Of a stretch of DNA of 30,963 nt, positions 24,165 to 30,963 are shown one piece after another. Under the pieces are notes generated by a model that was not told the origin of the DNA, did not search any database, and saw nothing but the letters and a program-made list of their open reading frames with translations. A program made the position numbers and the translations under genes. The stretch's first letter is position 1. Every line of letters begins with the position of its first letter. Source of the stretch: Sphingomonadales bacterium. Its GTDB lineage: Bacteria > Pseudomonadota > Alphaproteobacteria > Sphingomonadales > Sphingomonadaceae. The stretch covers positions 1 through 30,963 of the forward strand of contig JAIVHR010000163.1 in NCBI GenBank assembly GCA_020200935.1. Reading direction: 5' to 3'.

Positions 24165-24776
24165 CTAAGCCTTCACGCTCTCGCGCTGGCCGATCCGGTC
24201 ATACCACTCCGACACGTTTTTCAGATTCCGGTCGAGCGGCTGGCCGACGCGTTCGCCGAAGGTGAGGAAGCTGTAGAGCACGATATCGGCGAGGGTGAAA
24301 CGGTCGCCGGCGATGTAATCGCGGTCGGCCAGCTGTCCATCGAGCCAGGCGAGCTTGTCCTGCGCGCAGGCCTTCAAGCCCTCGGCGGCCTCGGGGAGGC
24401 AGCGCGTCCGGCCCCTGAACAGCTCGATCCCCTCGGAAAAACGGAAGCCGTTGGCCATCGGCTCGACAATGTTGAGATCGACCCAGCGCGTCCAGCGCCG
24501 CGTCTGCGCGCGTTCCTCGGGCGTTTCGCCGATCAGGCTCGCGCCGGGCTGCGTCTCGTCGAGATATTCGCAGATCGCGGTGATCTCGGTGACGACGCCG
24601 CCGTCATCGAGCTCGAGCGCCGGCAGCTGGCCGGCCGGGTTGGTCGCCAGATAGGGTCCGGAGCGGTTGGCGCCGCCCATCAGATCGACCTCCACCGTCT
24701 CGCACGCGATGCCGCGCTCGGCCATGAAGGTCCGGACGACCTGCGGATTGGGTCCGACCGAGTTGTAAAGCTTCAT
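24165..24776 (-). CDS. Glutathione S-transferase
   Basis: The protein has 203 residues and is cytoplasmic. The thioredoxin-like N-terminal domain has MKLYNSVGPNPQVVRTFMAERG, the cis-proline segment NPAGQLPALELDDG (about 46-59), and the glutathione-binding TEITAICEYLDE (about 63-74). The helical C-terminal domain includes the N-capping box GDRFTLADIVLYSFL (about 160-174). These are the hallmarks of bacterial glutathione S-transferases, which conjugate glutathione to electrophiles or reduce or isomerise substrates. The ATG at 24776 has GGGAGG eight bases upstream. It is transcribed divergently from the first P450 gene, and a palindrome (24848-24863) lies in between, so joint regulation is possible. 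Confidence 0.93.
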   Translation of the reverse strand: MKLYNSVGPNPQVVRTFMAERGIACETVEVDLMGGANRSGPYLATNPAGQLPALELDDGGVVTEITAICEYLDETQPGASLIGETPEERAQTRRWTRWVDLNIVEPMANGFRFSEGIELFRGRTRCLPEAAEGLKACAQDKLAWLDGQLADRDYIAGDRFTLADIVLYSFLTFGERVGQPLDRNLKNVSEWYDRIGQRESVKA

Positions 24777-24847
24777 CGCAACGCCTCCCGGTGTTAGAAA
24801 GCTGCCGCGTGAACGGGCGCGAGGGACGAGTCAATCGCCCGGCGCTA

Positions 24848-24871
24848 TTGACATCACTGTCAATTATGTCA
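24848..24871. promoter_or_regulatory. Candidate operator between GST and P450 genes
   Basis: TTGACA-TCAC-TGTCAA (24848-24863) is a perfect palindrome with 6-base arms. TGACAT (24849-24854) also pairs across 11 bases with ATGTCA (24866-24871), so three half-sites are nested. Such TGACA/TGTCA palindromes suit a dimeric regulator (for example of the TetR or GntR type). The TTGACA could also serve as a -35 element, but no -10 at proper spacing is evident. It lies 30 bases before the first P450 start. Confidence 0.5.
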
Positions 24872-24900
24872 GTCTCAATTTGCTACCTTTAGGAGGGAAT

Positions 24901-26268
24901 ATGGCGAGTCAGCCCGAAGGCCGGACCGAGTCAGCAGGCTCGGGCGACGAACGCCCGATGACGCTCGAAGAACAGATGCGGCAGGATTGGGCGCGCGAAT
25001 TCCGCGAGGGCGTCGACCGGTCGAGCCTCGAAAAGCCGCTCGCCGACGCCGACACGCCGATCGACCAAATCGACGTTTCGCGCCCCGAACTCTATGCGCT
25101 CGATCGCTGGCAGCCGGTGTTCGAGAAGCTCCGCCGCGAGGAGCCGGTCCATTATTGCAAGGACAGCGTCTACGGCCCCTTCTGGTCGCTGACCACCTAC
25201 AAGCCGATCGTCCATGTCGAATCGCTGCCCGATATCTACAGCTCGGCCTGGTATAATGGCGGCTTCACGATCCTCGATTCGACCGACGACGAGACCATCG
25301 CGCTGCCGATGTTCATCGGCATGGACCGGCCCGAGCACACCGCCCAGCGCCGCACCGTCTCGCCGGCCTTCGCGCCGAGCGAGATGACGCGGCTCAGCGA
25401 AAATATCCGCGGGCGCACCGGCGAGGTGCTCGACCGGCTGCCGATCGGCGAGGAGTTCGACTGGGTCGATACGGTGTCGATCGAGCTGACGACGCAGATG
25501 CTGGCGATCCTGTTCGATTTCCCCTGGGAGGACCGCCGCAAGCTGACCTACTGGTCGGACTGGATGGGCGACATCGTCGCCGCGCTCGATCCCGAGCTCG
25601 GCCCCAAGCGCGGGGAGATCATGTGGGAGGCGGCGACCTATTTCCAGAAGCTCTGGGCCGAGCGCAAGGCGATGAGCGAACCCGGCCCCGACCTGCTCTC
25701 GATGATGGCGCATTCCGAGGCGCTGGGCGATATGAGCGACCGCAATTTCCTCGGCAACATCACCTTGCTGATCGTCGGCGGCAACGACACGACGCGCAAT
25801 TCGATGTCGGGCGCGGTCCATTTCATGACCCAATATCCCGAGGAGCGCGAAAAGCTCGAAGGCAATCCCGATCTGATCAGGAATGCCGTGTCCGAAACGA
25901 TCCGCAAGCAGACCCCGCTCTCGCACATGCGCCGCACGGCGATGGAAGATGCCGAATTGTTCGGCAAGGAGATCAAGAAGGGCGACAAGCTCGTGCTCTG
26001 GTATCTGTCGGCCAACCGCGACGAGGAGGTCTTCCCCGACGGCGACAGATGGATCGTCGATCGCGAGAATGCCCGCCGCCAGCTCGCCTTTGGCTACGGC
26101 ATCCATCGCTGCGTCGGCGCCCGGCTCGCCGAGTTGCAGCTGCAGATCCTGTTCGAGGAACTCGCCGCCCGGCGCCTGCGCCCCGAAGTGACCGGCGAGC
26201 CGGTGCGCGTGCTGTCCAATTTCGTCCACGGCTTCAAGCAGCTGCCGGTGACGTTGAGCAGATATTGA
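24901..26268 (+). CDS. Cytochrome P450, CYP153-like (1 of 4)
   Basis: The protein has 455 residues and is soluble. It has the I-helix oxygen-activation motif GGNDTTRNS (about 293-301), ExxR at Glu332/Arg335 (ETIRK), and the heme loop FGYGIHRCVG with axial Cys404. FDFPWEDRRKLT, SMMAHSE and QTPLSHMRRTA are characteristic of CYP153, bacterial enzymes that hydroxylate alkyl chains at the terminal carbon using ferredoxin and ferredoxin reductase. It has a longer N-terminus (about 60 residues before the VSRPELYA block) than the next three copies. The residue after ExxR is Lys where the other copies have Trp. The ATG at 24901 has AGGAGG four bases upstream. It is the first gene of the four-P450 block and lies next to the operator-like palindrome. 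Confidence 0.93.
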   Translation: MASQPEGRTESAGSGDERPMTLEEQMRQDWAREFREGVDRSSLEKPLADADTPIDQIDVSRPELYALDRWQPVFEKLRREEPVHYCKDSVYGPFWSLTTYKPIVHVESLPDIYSSAWYNGGFTILDSTDDETIALPMFIGMDRPEHTAQRRTVSPAFAPSEMTRLSENIRGRTGEVLDRLPIGEEFDWVDTVSIELTTQMLAILFDFPWEDRRKLTYWSDWMGDIVAALDPELGPKRGEIMWEAATYFQKLWAERKAMSEPGPDLLSMMAHSEALGDMSDRNFLGNITLLIVGGNDTTRNSMSGAVHFMTQYPEEREKLEGNPDLIRNAVSETIRKQTPLSHMRRTAMEDAELFGKEIKKGDKLVLWYLSANRDEEVFPDGDRWIVDRENARRQLAFGYGIHRCVGARLAELQLQILFEELAARRLRPEVTGEPVRVLSNFVHGFKQLPVTLSRY

Positions 26269-26289
26269 TGAGCTGGATCAAATCTCACG

Positions 26290-26401
26290 CGTCATGCCAG
26301 CGAAGGCTGGGAAGCGAAGCTGATCGAAAGATCAATCCATCCCATGTGTCGGTTGCGCGGTTGGATATGCGGGATGGACCCCAGCCTTCGCTGGGGTGAC
26401 G
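26290..26401. repeat. Hairpin-doublet repeat, variant A with a disrupted left arm
   Basis: The right arm (26376-26401, CCCCAGCCTTCGCTGGGGTG then ACG) and the left arm (26290-26310, CGTCATGCCAGCGAAGGCTG) match the element at 24066. In the left arm about 24 bases (near 26311-26334) separate CCAGCGAAGGCTGG from the continuing ATCCATCCC, so this copy appears interrupted by extra sequence. ATCCATCCC (26335-26343) still pairs with GGGATGGA on the right. It lies between P450 copies 1 and 2. Confidence 0.72.
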
Positions 26402-26430
26402 GAATGAGAGTTCGAAAAGAGGATTGAGCC

Positions 26431-27699
26431 ATGGCCACTGCCGCCCGCGATACCGAGCCAACCGAGACGGTCGTCGTCCATGCCCCGCATGAATGGGACG
26501 TCAGCCGCCCCGAAATCTATGCCGAGGATCGCTGGCAGCCGATCTTCCGGGAGATGCGCGCCAAGGCCCCGATCAACAAGGTGATCGGCTCCGATTATGC
26601 CGATTATTGGAACGTCACCAGCTACAAGGCGATCCAGCAGGTCGAATCCCTGCCCGACATCTATTCCTCGAGCGGCGAACTGGGCGGCATCACGATCGTC
26701 AACGAGGACAACGATCTGCCCGAGGAGATCAAGATCAAGGCGCCGATGTTTATCGCCATGGACCGGCCCGAACACACCGCCCAGCGCCGCGTCATCGCGC
26801 CGGCCTTCACGCCGGGCGAGATGGAGCGGATGAGCACCGACATCCGCCGCCGCACCGCCGAGCTTCTCGATAGCCTGCCCTTCGACGAGGAATTCGACTG
26901 GGTCGACACGGTGTCGATCGAGCTGACGACGCAGATGCTGGCGATCCTGTTCGATTTTCCCTGGGAGGACCGGCGCAAGCTCACCGAATGGTCGGACTGG
27001 GCGGGCGACATCACCGCCAGCCTCGACGAGGCTCGCGCCCGCGAACAATTGGCCAAATTGTTCGAGATGGCCGCCTATTTCAAGAATCTCTGGGACCAGC
27101 GGCTCGATGCCGACGAAGCGCCCGATCTCCTCTCGCGGATGATCCATTCGGAAATGCGCGAGATGGACGAGATGACCTTTCTCGGCAATCTGATGCTGCT
27201 GGTGGTCGGCGGCAACGACACGACGCGCAACTCGATGTCGGGCTTCGCCTACGGCCTCGATCAATTCCCCGGCGAACGCGAGAAGCTCGAGAAGAATCCC
27301 GAGCTGATCCCCGGTGCCGTGCAGGAGCTGCTGCGCTGGCAGACGCCGCTCGCCCATATGCGGCGCACGACGACGCAGGATACCGAGCTGATGGGCCACC
27401 GCATTCCCGAGGGCGAGAAGGTCATCCTCTGGTACATCTCGGCCAATCGCGACGAGGAAATGTTCGAGCGCCCCGACGACATCATCCTCGACCGCGAAAA
27501 GCCGGGGCGGCACCTGGCATTCGGCTGGGGAATCCATCGCTGCGTCGGCGCCCGGCTCGCCGAGTTGCAGCTCCGGCTGTTGCTCGAGGAGATGGCCGCG
27601 CGGCGCATCCGGGTCAATGTCACCGGCGATCCTGTGCGCGTCGCCCAGTGTTTCGTGCACGGATTCAGGAAGCTTCCCGTAACGTTGAGCAAATATTGA
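26431..27699 (+). CDS. Cytochrome P450, CYP153-like (2 of 4)
   Basis: The protein has 422 residues. The short N-terminus leads into VSRPEIYAEDRWQPIFREM. It has GGNDTTRNS in the I-helix, ExxR in QELLRWQTPLAHMRRT, and the heme loop FGWGIHRCVG with axial Cys371 (Trp in place of the Tyr/Phe seen in the other copies). FDFPWEDRRKLTEWSDW is shared with its neighbours. The family hydroxylates alkyl chains; the substrate is not predictable here. GAGGA precedes the ATG by about eight bases. A 50-base run encoding TVSIELTTQMLAILFDF is identical at the DNA level to copy 1, which implies recent duplication or gene conversion. The next copy starts 75 bases downstream. Confidence 0.93.
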   Translation: MATAARDTEPTETVVVHAPHEWDVSRPEIYAEDRWQPIFREMRAKAPINKVIGSDYADYWNVTSYKAIQQVESLPDIYSSSGELGGITIVNEDNDLPEEIKIKAPMFIAMDRPEHTAQRRVIAPAFTPGEMERMSTDIRRRTAELLDSLPFDEEFDWVDTVSIELTTQMLAILFDFPWEDRRKLTEWSDWAGDITASLDEARAREQLAKLFEMAAYFKNLWDQRLDADEAPDLLSRMIHSEMREMDEMTFLGNLMLLVVGGNDTTRNSMSGFAYGLDQFPGEREKLEKNPELIPGAVQELLRWQTPLAHMRRTTTQDTELMGHRIPEGEKVILWYISANRDEEMFERPDDIILDREKPGRHLAFGWGIHRCVGARLAELQLRLLLEEMAARRIRVNVTGDPVRVAQCFVHGFRKLPVTLSKY

Positions 27700-27773
27700 C
27701 GATTTATCCGCATAAATAACGGCCTGCCCGGTTCGCACCGGGATCGGGTCATGTTTCAGTTGGGGAAGACGAG

Positions 27774-29021
27774 ATGGCCACGGCCGCGAGGGAAATCGAT
27801 CATGCACCGGCCCATGCATCGGCAGCGCCGGTCATCGAGGCGCCGCATGACTGGGATGTCAGCCGGCCCGAAATCTATGCCGAGGACCGCTGGCAGCCGA
27901 TCTTCGCCGAAATGCGCAAGCACGCGCCGATCCACAAGATCGTCGATACCGACTATGGCGATTTTTGGAGCATCTCCACGCTCAAGCCGATCCAGCATGT
28001 CGAGGCGCTGCCCGAGATCTTCAGCTCGGAGAAGCTCGGCATCACCTTGGTCGCCAAGAATGTCCAGGACATCCCCGACGAAGACCGCGTGCCGATGCCG
28101 ATGTTCATCGCCATGGACCGGCCCAAACATACCGATCAGCGCCGGGTCGTCGCCCCGGCCTTCGCGCCGAGCGAAATGGAGCGGCTGACCGCGACGGTGC
28201 GCGGCAACACCGAGCAAGTGCTCGACAGCCTGCCGGTCGGCAAGAGCTTCGACTGGGTCGACAAGGTGTCGATCGAGCTGACCACCGGGATGCTCGCCAT
28301 CCTGTTCGACTTCCCCTGGGAAGACCGCCGCAAGCTGACCGAATGGTCGGACTGGGCCGGCAATGTCGAGCTGATGAAGAGCGACGAGATGCGCGAAAAG
28401 CGGCTCGAGAAAATGTACGAGATGGCCGGCTATTTCAAAGCGCTCTGGGACGAGCGGCTCGAAGCCGGCGAGGCGCCCGACCTCTTGAGCCGCATGATCC
28501 ATTCGGACATGCGCAACATGGATCCGGGCACCTTCATGGGCAACCTGATCCTGCTGATCGTCGGCGGCAACGACACGACGCGCAACACCATGTCGGGCTA
28601 TGCCTACGGGCTCGACCAATTCCCCGACGAGCGCGAGAAGCTCGAGGCGAACCCCGAGCTGATCCCCAACGCCGTCCAGGAGATCATCCGCTGGCAGACG
28701 CCGCTCGCCCATATGAAGCGGACGACGACGCAGGATACCGAGCTGTTCGGCCATCACATCCCCGAAGGCGAGAAGCTCGCCCTCTGGTATATCTCGGCCA
28801 ACCGCGACGAGAGCGTCTTCGAGGATCCCGACCGGCTGATGGTCGATCGCGAGAATGCCCGCCGCCATCTCGCCTTCGGCTACGGCATCCATCGCTGCGT
28901 CGGCGCCCGGCTCGCCGAATTGCAGGTGCGCATCCTGCTCGAGGAAATGGCCAAGCGCCGGCTGCGCGCCAATGTCCGCGCCGAACCGGTCCGCGTCCCG
29001 GCCTGCTTCGTCCACGGCTAG
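27774..29021 (+). CDS. Cytochrome P450, CYP153-like (3 of 4), C-terminus short
   Basis: The protein has 415 residues. It has VSRPEIYAEDRWQPIFAEM, GGNDTTRNT in the I-helix, ExxR in QEIIRWQTPLAHMKRT, and the heme loop FGYGIHRCVG with axial Cys375. The sequence stops at CFVHG, where the other three copies continue for about 11 residues (GFKQLPVTLSRY, GFRKLPVTLSKY or GYRKLMVELAEY). The final beta-strand is therefore missing because TAG follows GGC directly. This last strand lines the active-site region in P450s, so function may be affected. GGGGAAG lies about seven bases before the ATG at 27774. It is transcribed with copies 2 and 4. Confidence 0.9.
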   Translation: MATAAREIDHAPAHASAAPVIEAPHDWDVSRPEIYAEDRWQPIFAEMRKHAPIHKIVDTDYGDFWSISTLKPIQHVEALPEIFSSEKLGITLVAKNVQDIPDEDRVPMPMFIAMDRPKHTDQRRVVAPAFAPSEMERLTATVRGNTEQVLDSLPVGKSFDWVDKVSIELTTGMLAILFDFPWEDRRKLTEWSDWAGNVELMKSDEMREKRLEKMYEMAGYFKALWDERLEAGEAPDLLSRMIHSDMRNMDPGTFMGNLILLIVGGNDTTRNTMSGYAYGLDQFPDEREKLEANPELIPNAVQEIIRWQTPLAHMKRTTTQDTELFGHHIPEGEKLALWYISANRDESVFEDPDRLMVDRENARRHLAFGYGIHRCVGARLAELQVRILLEEMAKRRLRANVRAEPVRVPACFVHG

Positions 29022-29073
29022 ATTGACTCTCCCCCTCCCCCAGCGGACACTCGCGCCCGAGGGGGAGCAGGCG

Positions 29074-30345
29074 ATGGCGACAACCGCAGCGGCCGACGAA
29101 ACAATAGAGACCGTCACCCATGCCGCGCCGCATCTTTGGGACGTCACCGATCCGGCGATCTATGCCGAGGATCGCTGGCAGCCGATCTTCGCCGAGATGC
29201 GCGCGACGGCGCCGATCAACCGGATCACCGGCTCGGCCTTCGGCGATTATGTCAACGTCACGACATTGAAGCCGATCCAGCATGTCGAGGCACTGCCCGA
29301 CATCTACAGCTCGGCGACCGAATATGGCGGCATCACCATCTTCGGCAATATGGAGAATATGCCCGAGGATCTGCAGCGCCGCACGCCGAGCTTCATCGCC
29401 ATGGACCGGCCCGAGCACACCGCCCAGCGCCGCGTCGTCTCGCCGGCCTTCGCGCCGAGCGAGATGGAACGGCTGAGCACAGACGTCCGCCGCCGCACCG
29501 GCGAAATCCTCGATTCCCTGCCGCGCGGCGAGGCGTTCGATTGGGTCGACCGGGTCTCGATCGAGCTGACCACCCAAATGCTGGCGATCCTGTTCGATTT
29601 TCCCTGGGCGGACCGCCGCAAGCTGACCGAATGGTCGGACTGGGCGAGCGACGCCGATATCGTCGGCAATCCCGAACGCGCCTATGAGCGCCGCGATCAT
29701 CTGCGCGAGATGGCGGCGTATTTCACGGCGCTGTGGGAGGAACGCGCCGGCCGGCCCGAGGCGCCCGACCTCTTGTCGCGGATGATCCACTCGGACTCGA
29801 TGTCGAACATGGATCGCTACATGTTCATCGGCAATCTGACCCTGCTGATCATCGGCGGCAACGATACGACGCGCAATTCGATGTCGGCCTATGCCTGGGG
29901 GCTCGAGCAATTCCCCGACGAACGCGCGAAGCTCGAAGCGAACCCCGATCTGATCCCCAACGCGGTCCAGGAAATCATCCGCTGGCAGACCCCGCTCGCC
30001 CATATGCGCCGCACCGCGGTCAAGGATCACGAATTGTTCGGCCATTCGATCCGCAAGGGCGACACGATGCTGCTCTGGTACATCTCGGCCAACCGCGACG
30101 AGAGCGTGTTTACCGAACCCGACCGGATCGTCGTCGACCGCGACAATGCCCGCCGCCACCTCGCCTTCGGCTACGGCATCCACCGCTGCGTCGGCGCCCG
30201 CCTCGCCGAATTGCAACTGCGCATCCTGCTCGAGGAGATGGCCGCGCGGCGGCTGCGGGTGAATGTGCGCGAGGAGCCGGTCCGCGTCGGCTCCTGCTTC
30301 GTCCACGGCTATCGCAAGCTGATGGTGGAGCTGGCAGAATACTGA
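29074..30345 (+). CDS. Cytochrome P450, CYP153-like (4 of 4)
   Basis: The protein has 423 residues. It has VTDPAIYAEDRWQPIFAEM, GGNDTTRNS in the I-helix, ExxR in QEIIRWQTPLAHMRRTA, the heme loop FGYGIHRCVG with axial Cys372, and a complete C-terminus (YRKLMVELAEY). GGGGAG lies six bases before the ATG at 29074. The open frame extends upstream to 28855, but that part is a shadow of copy 3. It has FDFPWADRRKLTEWSDW where the other copies have WED. Like the others it would need an external ferredoxin and reductase, neither of which is encoded in the window. It is the last gene of the P450 block and is followed by a repeat-filled spacer. Confidence 0.93.
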   Translation: MATTAAADETIETVTHAAPHLWDVTDPAIYAEDRWQPIFAEMRATAPINRITGSAFGDYVNVTTLKPIQHVEALPDIYSSATEYGGITIFGNMENMPEDLQRRTPSFIAMDRPEHTAQRRVVSPAFAPSEMERLSTDVRRRTGEILDSLPRGEAFDWVDRVSIELTTQMLAILFDFPWADRRKLTEWSDWASDADIVGNPERAYERRDHLREMAAYFTALWEERAGRPEAPDLLSRMIHSDSMSNMDRYMFIGNLTLLIIGGNDTTRNSMSAYAWGLEQFPDERAKLEANPDLIPNAVQEIIRWQTPLAHMRRTAVKDHELFGHSIRKGDTMLLWYISANRDESVFTEPDRIVVDRDNARRHLAFGYGIHRCVGARLAELQLRILLEEMAARRLRVNVREEPVRVGSCFVHGYRKLMVELAEY

Positions 30346-30514
30346 ATCCTCCCCGTTTGCGCAGCAAATGGGGAGGGGGACCGGCGAAGCCGGTGGAGGG
30401 GCAATCGCGACGAACTATCGAATTGGTGCTTGGAAGCGGGAGGAGCTCGGCTTCGCCTCGCGCCCCTCCACCACTTCGTGGTCCCCCTCCCCACCGCTTC
30501 GCGGCAAAGAGGAT
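30346..30514. repeat. Large hairpin-doublet repeat with covarying arms
   Basis: The left arm 30346-30402 and the right arm 30462-30514 form an inverted pair sharing GGGGAGGGGGACC and GGTGGAGGGGC. Inside the arms, small hairpins differ but remain paired: ACCGGC-GAA-GCCGGT on the left versus ACCAC-GAA-GTGGT on the right (read inversely), and TTTGC/GCAAA versus CCGC/GCGG. The 59 bases between the arms have no visible structure. It follows the P450 block; with the next repeat it fills the gap 30346-30711, which holds no gene. Confidence 0.8.
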
Positions 30515-30538
30515 CTTTTACCGATACATCCCAGTTTC

Positions 30539-30702
30539 CCCCTCCCCTTCAGGGGAGGGGTAGGGGTGGGGCAAGAGGCGGCAAGGGCTCGATGCCCTTG
30601 CCGGCTCTTCGGAAGTGCCGGCTCTTCGGAAGCGAACTCCGAAGCCGGCATCGAACCGGCTTCTCCGTCACCAACCCCCTCCCCTCCCTTAAAAGGGAGG
30701 GG
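30539..30702 (+). repeat. Composite intergenic repeat, copy 2 (without three-way-junction module)
   Basis: It opens with CCCCTCCCC-TTCA-GGGGAGGGG (30539-30560) and closes with CCCCTCCC-TTAAAA-GGGAGGGG (30681-30702). The core from 30566 is the same as that at 18660 for more than 35 bases, with the internal hairpin CAAGGGC/GCCCTTG. The opening hairpin is followed almost directly by the core, whereas copy 1 has 62 structured bases there. Additional GGCTCTTCGGAAG repeats lie near 30602-30635. The closing hairpin lacks a T-run, unlike copy 1. Confidence 0.82.
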
Positions 30703-30711
30703 CGAAATCCA

Positions 30712-30963
30712 TTACAGCTTCAACCGATAGACCTCGGTCTCCCCCACCCCCTTGAGCGTGATCGTCTCGGGCGGGTGGAATTCCTCGCCGGCGCGGGTCT
30801 GGTAATAGGTGGCGGCCGATACGGCGATGCCGCCGGGATGGGCGATGCCTTCGAGCCGGCTGGCGATATTCATCGTGTCGCCCCAATAATCGTATGCCAG
30901 CCGGCTCGAACCGACGACGCCGCCGACCACCGGCCCCGAATGGATGCCGATCCGGATCTGCGC
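30712..30963 (-). CDS. Class III adenylate/guanylate cyclase, C-terminal fragment (5' end outside the window)
   Basis: The frame is open from the last base of the window; 83 residues and the stop (30712) are present. The sequence QIRIGIHSGPVVGGVVGSS followed by YDYWGDTMNIASRLEGIA is the C-terminal half of the class III cyclase catalytic domain. It includes the N-x-x-S-R segment whose Asn and Arg stabilise the transition state. The protein ends LKGVGETEVYRLKL, the usual last strand. These enzymes make cAMP or cGMP from ATP or GTP. The metal-binding aspartates, any sensor domain and any membrane segments would be upstream and cannot be judged. Confidence 0.92.
   Translation of the reverse strand, partial: AQIRIGIHSGPVVGGVVGSSRLAYDYWGDTMNIASRLEGIAHPGGIAVSAATYYQTRAGEEFHPPETITLKGVGETEVYRLKL

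Noticed and set aside
24066..26401. Paired repeats as a CRISPR array or insertion-sequence ends
   Set aside because: There are only isolated inverted doublets without regular spacers, and no transposase lies between them; the DNA between is GST and P450 genes.
30346..30711. Small open frames in the spacer after the P450 block
   Set aside because: They consist of translated GC-rich hairpin repeats and show no protein-like sequence or Shine-Dalgarno.

Overview
The window is a high-GC (roughly two thirds G+C by eye), gene-dense chromosomal segment. Several features point to an alphaproteobacterium, most likely a sphingomonad: a ~1,540-residue NAD-type glutamate dehydrogenase, a ribbon-helix-helix protein next to an acetoacetyl-CoA reductase, a PAS_5-type protein, a PfkB sugar/adenosine kinase, CYP153 P450s, and dispersed hairpin-doublet repeats between genes. 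The taxonomic call is an inference from family content. There is no rRNA, CRISPR array, phage or complete insertion sequence.

Layout. 1-770 (+): end of a phaB-like reductase and a small RHH protein. 838-6793 (-): PAS protein followed by the large NAD-glutamate dehydrogenase. 6966-7041: tRNA-Thr(CGU). 7086-11609 (-): trehalose/glucose operon transcribed otsB (broken) - GH15 glucosidase - otsA - glk, with start/stop overlaps. 11704-12108 (-): PRC-barrel-like protein. 12457-18561 (+): thiolase-like protein, sulfotransferase, NSS-family Na+ symporter, GrpB-family protein, APC amino-acid permease. 18798-19552 (-): broken PfkB kinase. 19769-20843 (+): EI24 membrane protein and an unusual lipoprotein. 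20849-21901 (-): queG, divergent from and overlapping a NatA/NatB-like ABC exporter (21894-24055, +). 24165-24776 (-): glutathione S-transferase. 24901-30345 (+): four tandem CYP153-like cytochromes P450. 30712 to the end (-): C-terminal piece of a class III nucleotide cyclase.

How genes work together. The ots operon would make trehalose 6-phosphate (OtsA), dephosphorylate it (OtsB), cleave an alpha-glucoside (GH15) and rephosphorylate glucose (Glk). The P450 block suggests oxidation of alkyl chains or other hydrophobic substrates, but no ferredoxin or ferredoxin reductase is encoded here.

Most unusual observations. (1) Three genes (glutamate dehydrogenase, otsB, pfkB) look as if an internal piece was removed out of frame, with clean sequence on both sides. 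This could be real gene decay or an assembly problem. (2) A 62-nt intergenic module at 18597-18658 folds on paper into a three-way junction of three perfect 9-bp stems whose two loops (CCC and GGG) are complementary. It sits inside a larger repeat whose second copy, at 30539-30702, lacks it. (3) Most repeat spacers share one architecture: two inverted arms, each itself a hairpin, with compensating changes between arms. (4) The sulfotransferase, and possibly the thiolase, have good Shine-Dalgarno sequences placed before ATT/ATC instead of ATG. (5) A lipoprotein gene changes to a lower-GC zinc-ribbon tail. I found no convincing new multi-gene defence or biosynthetic system.
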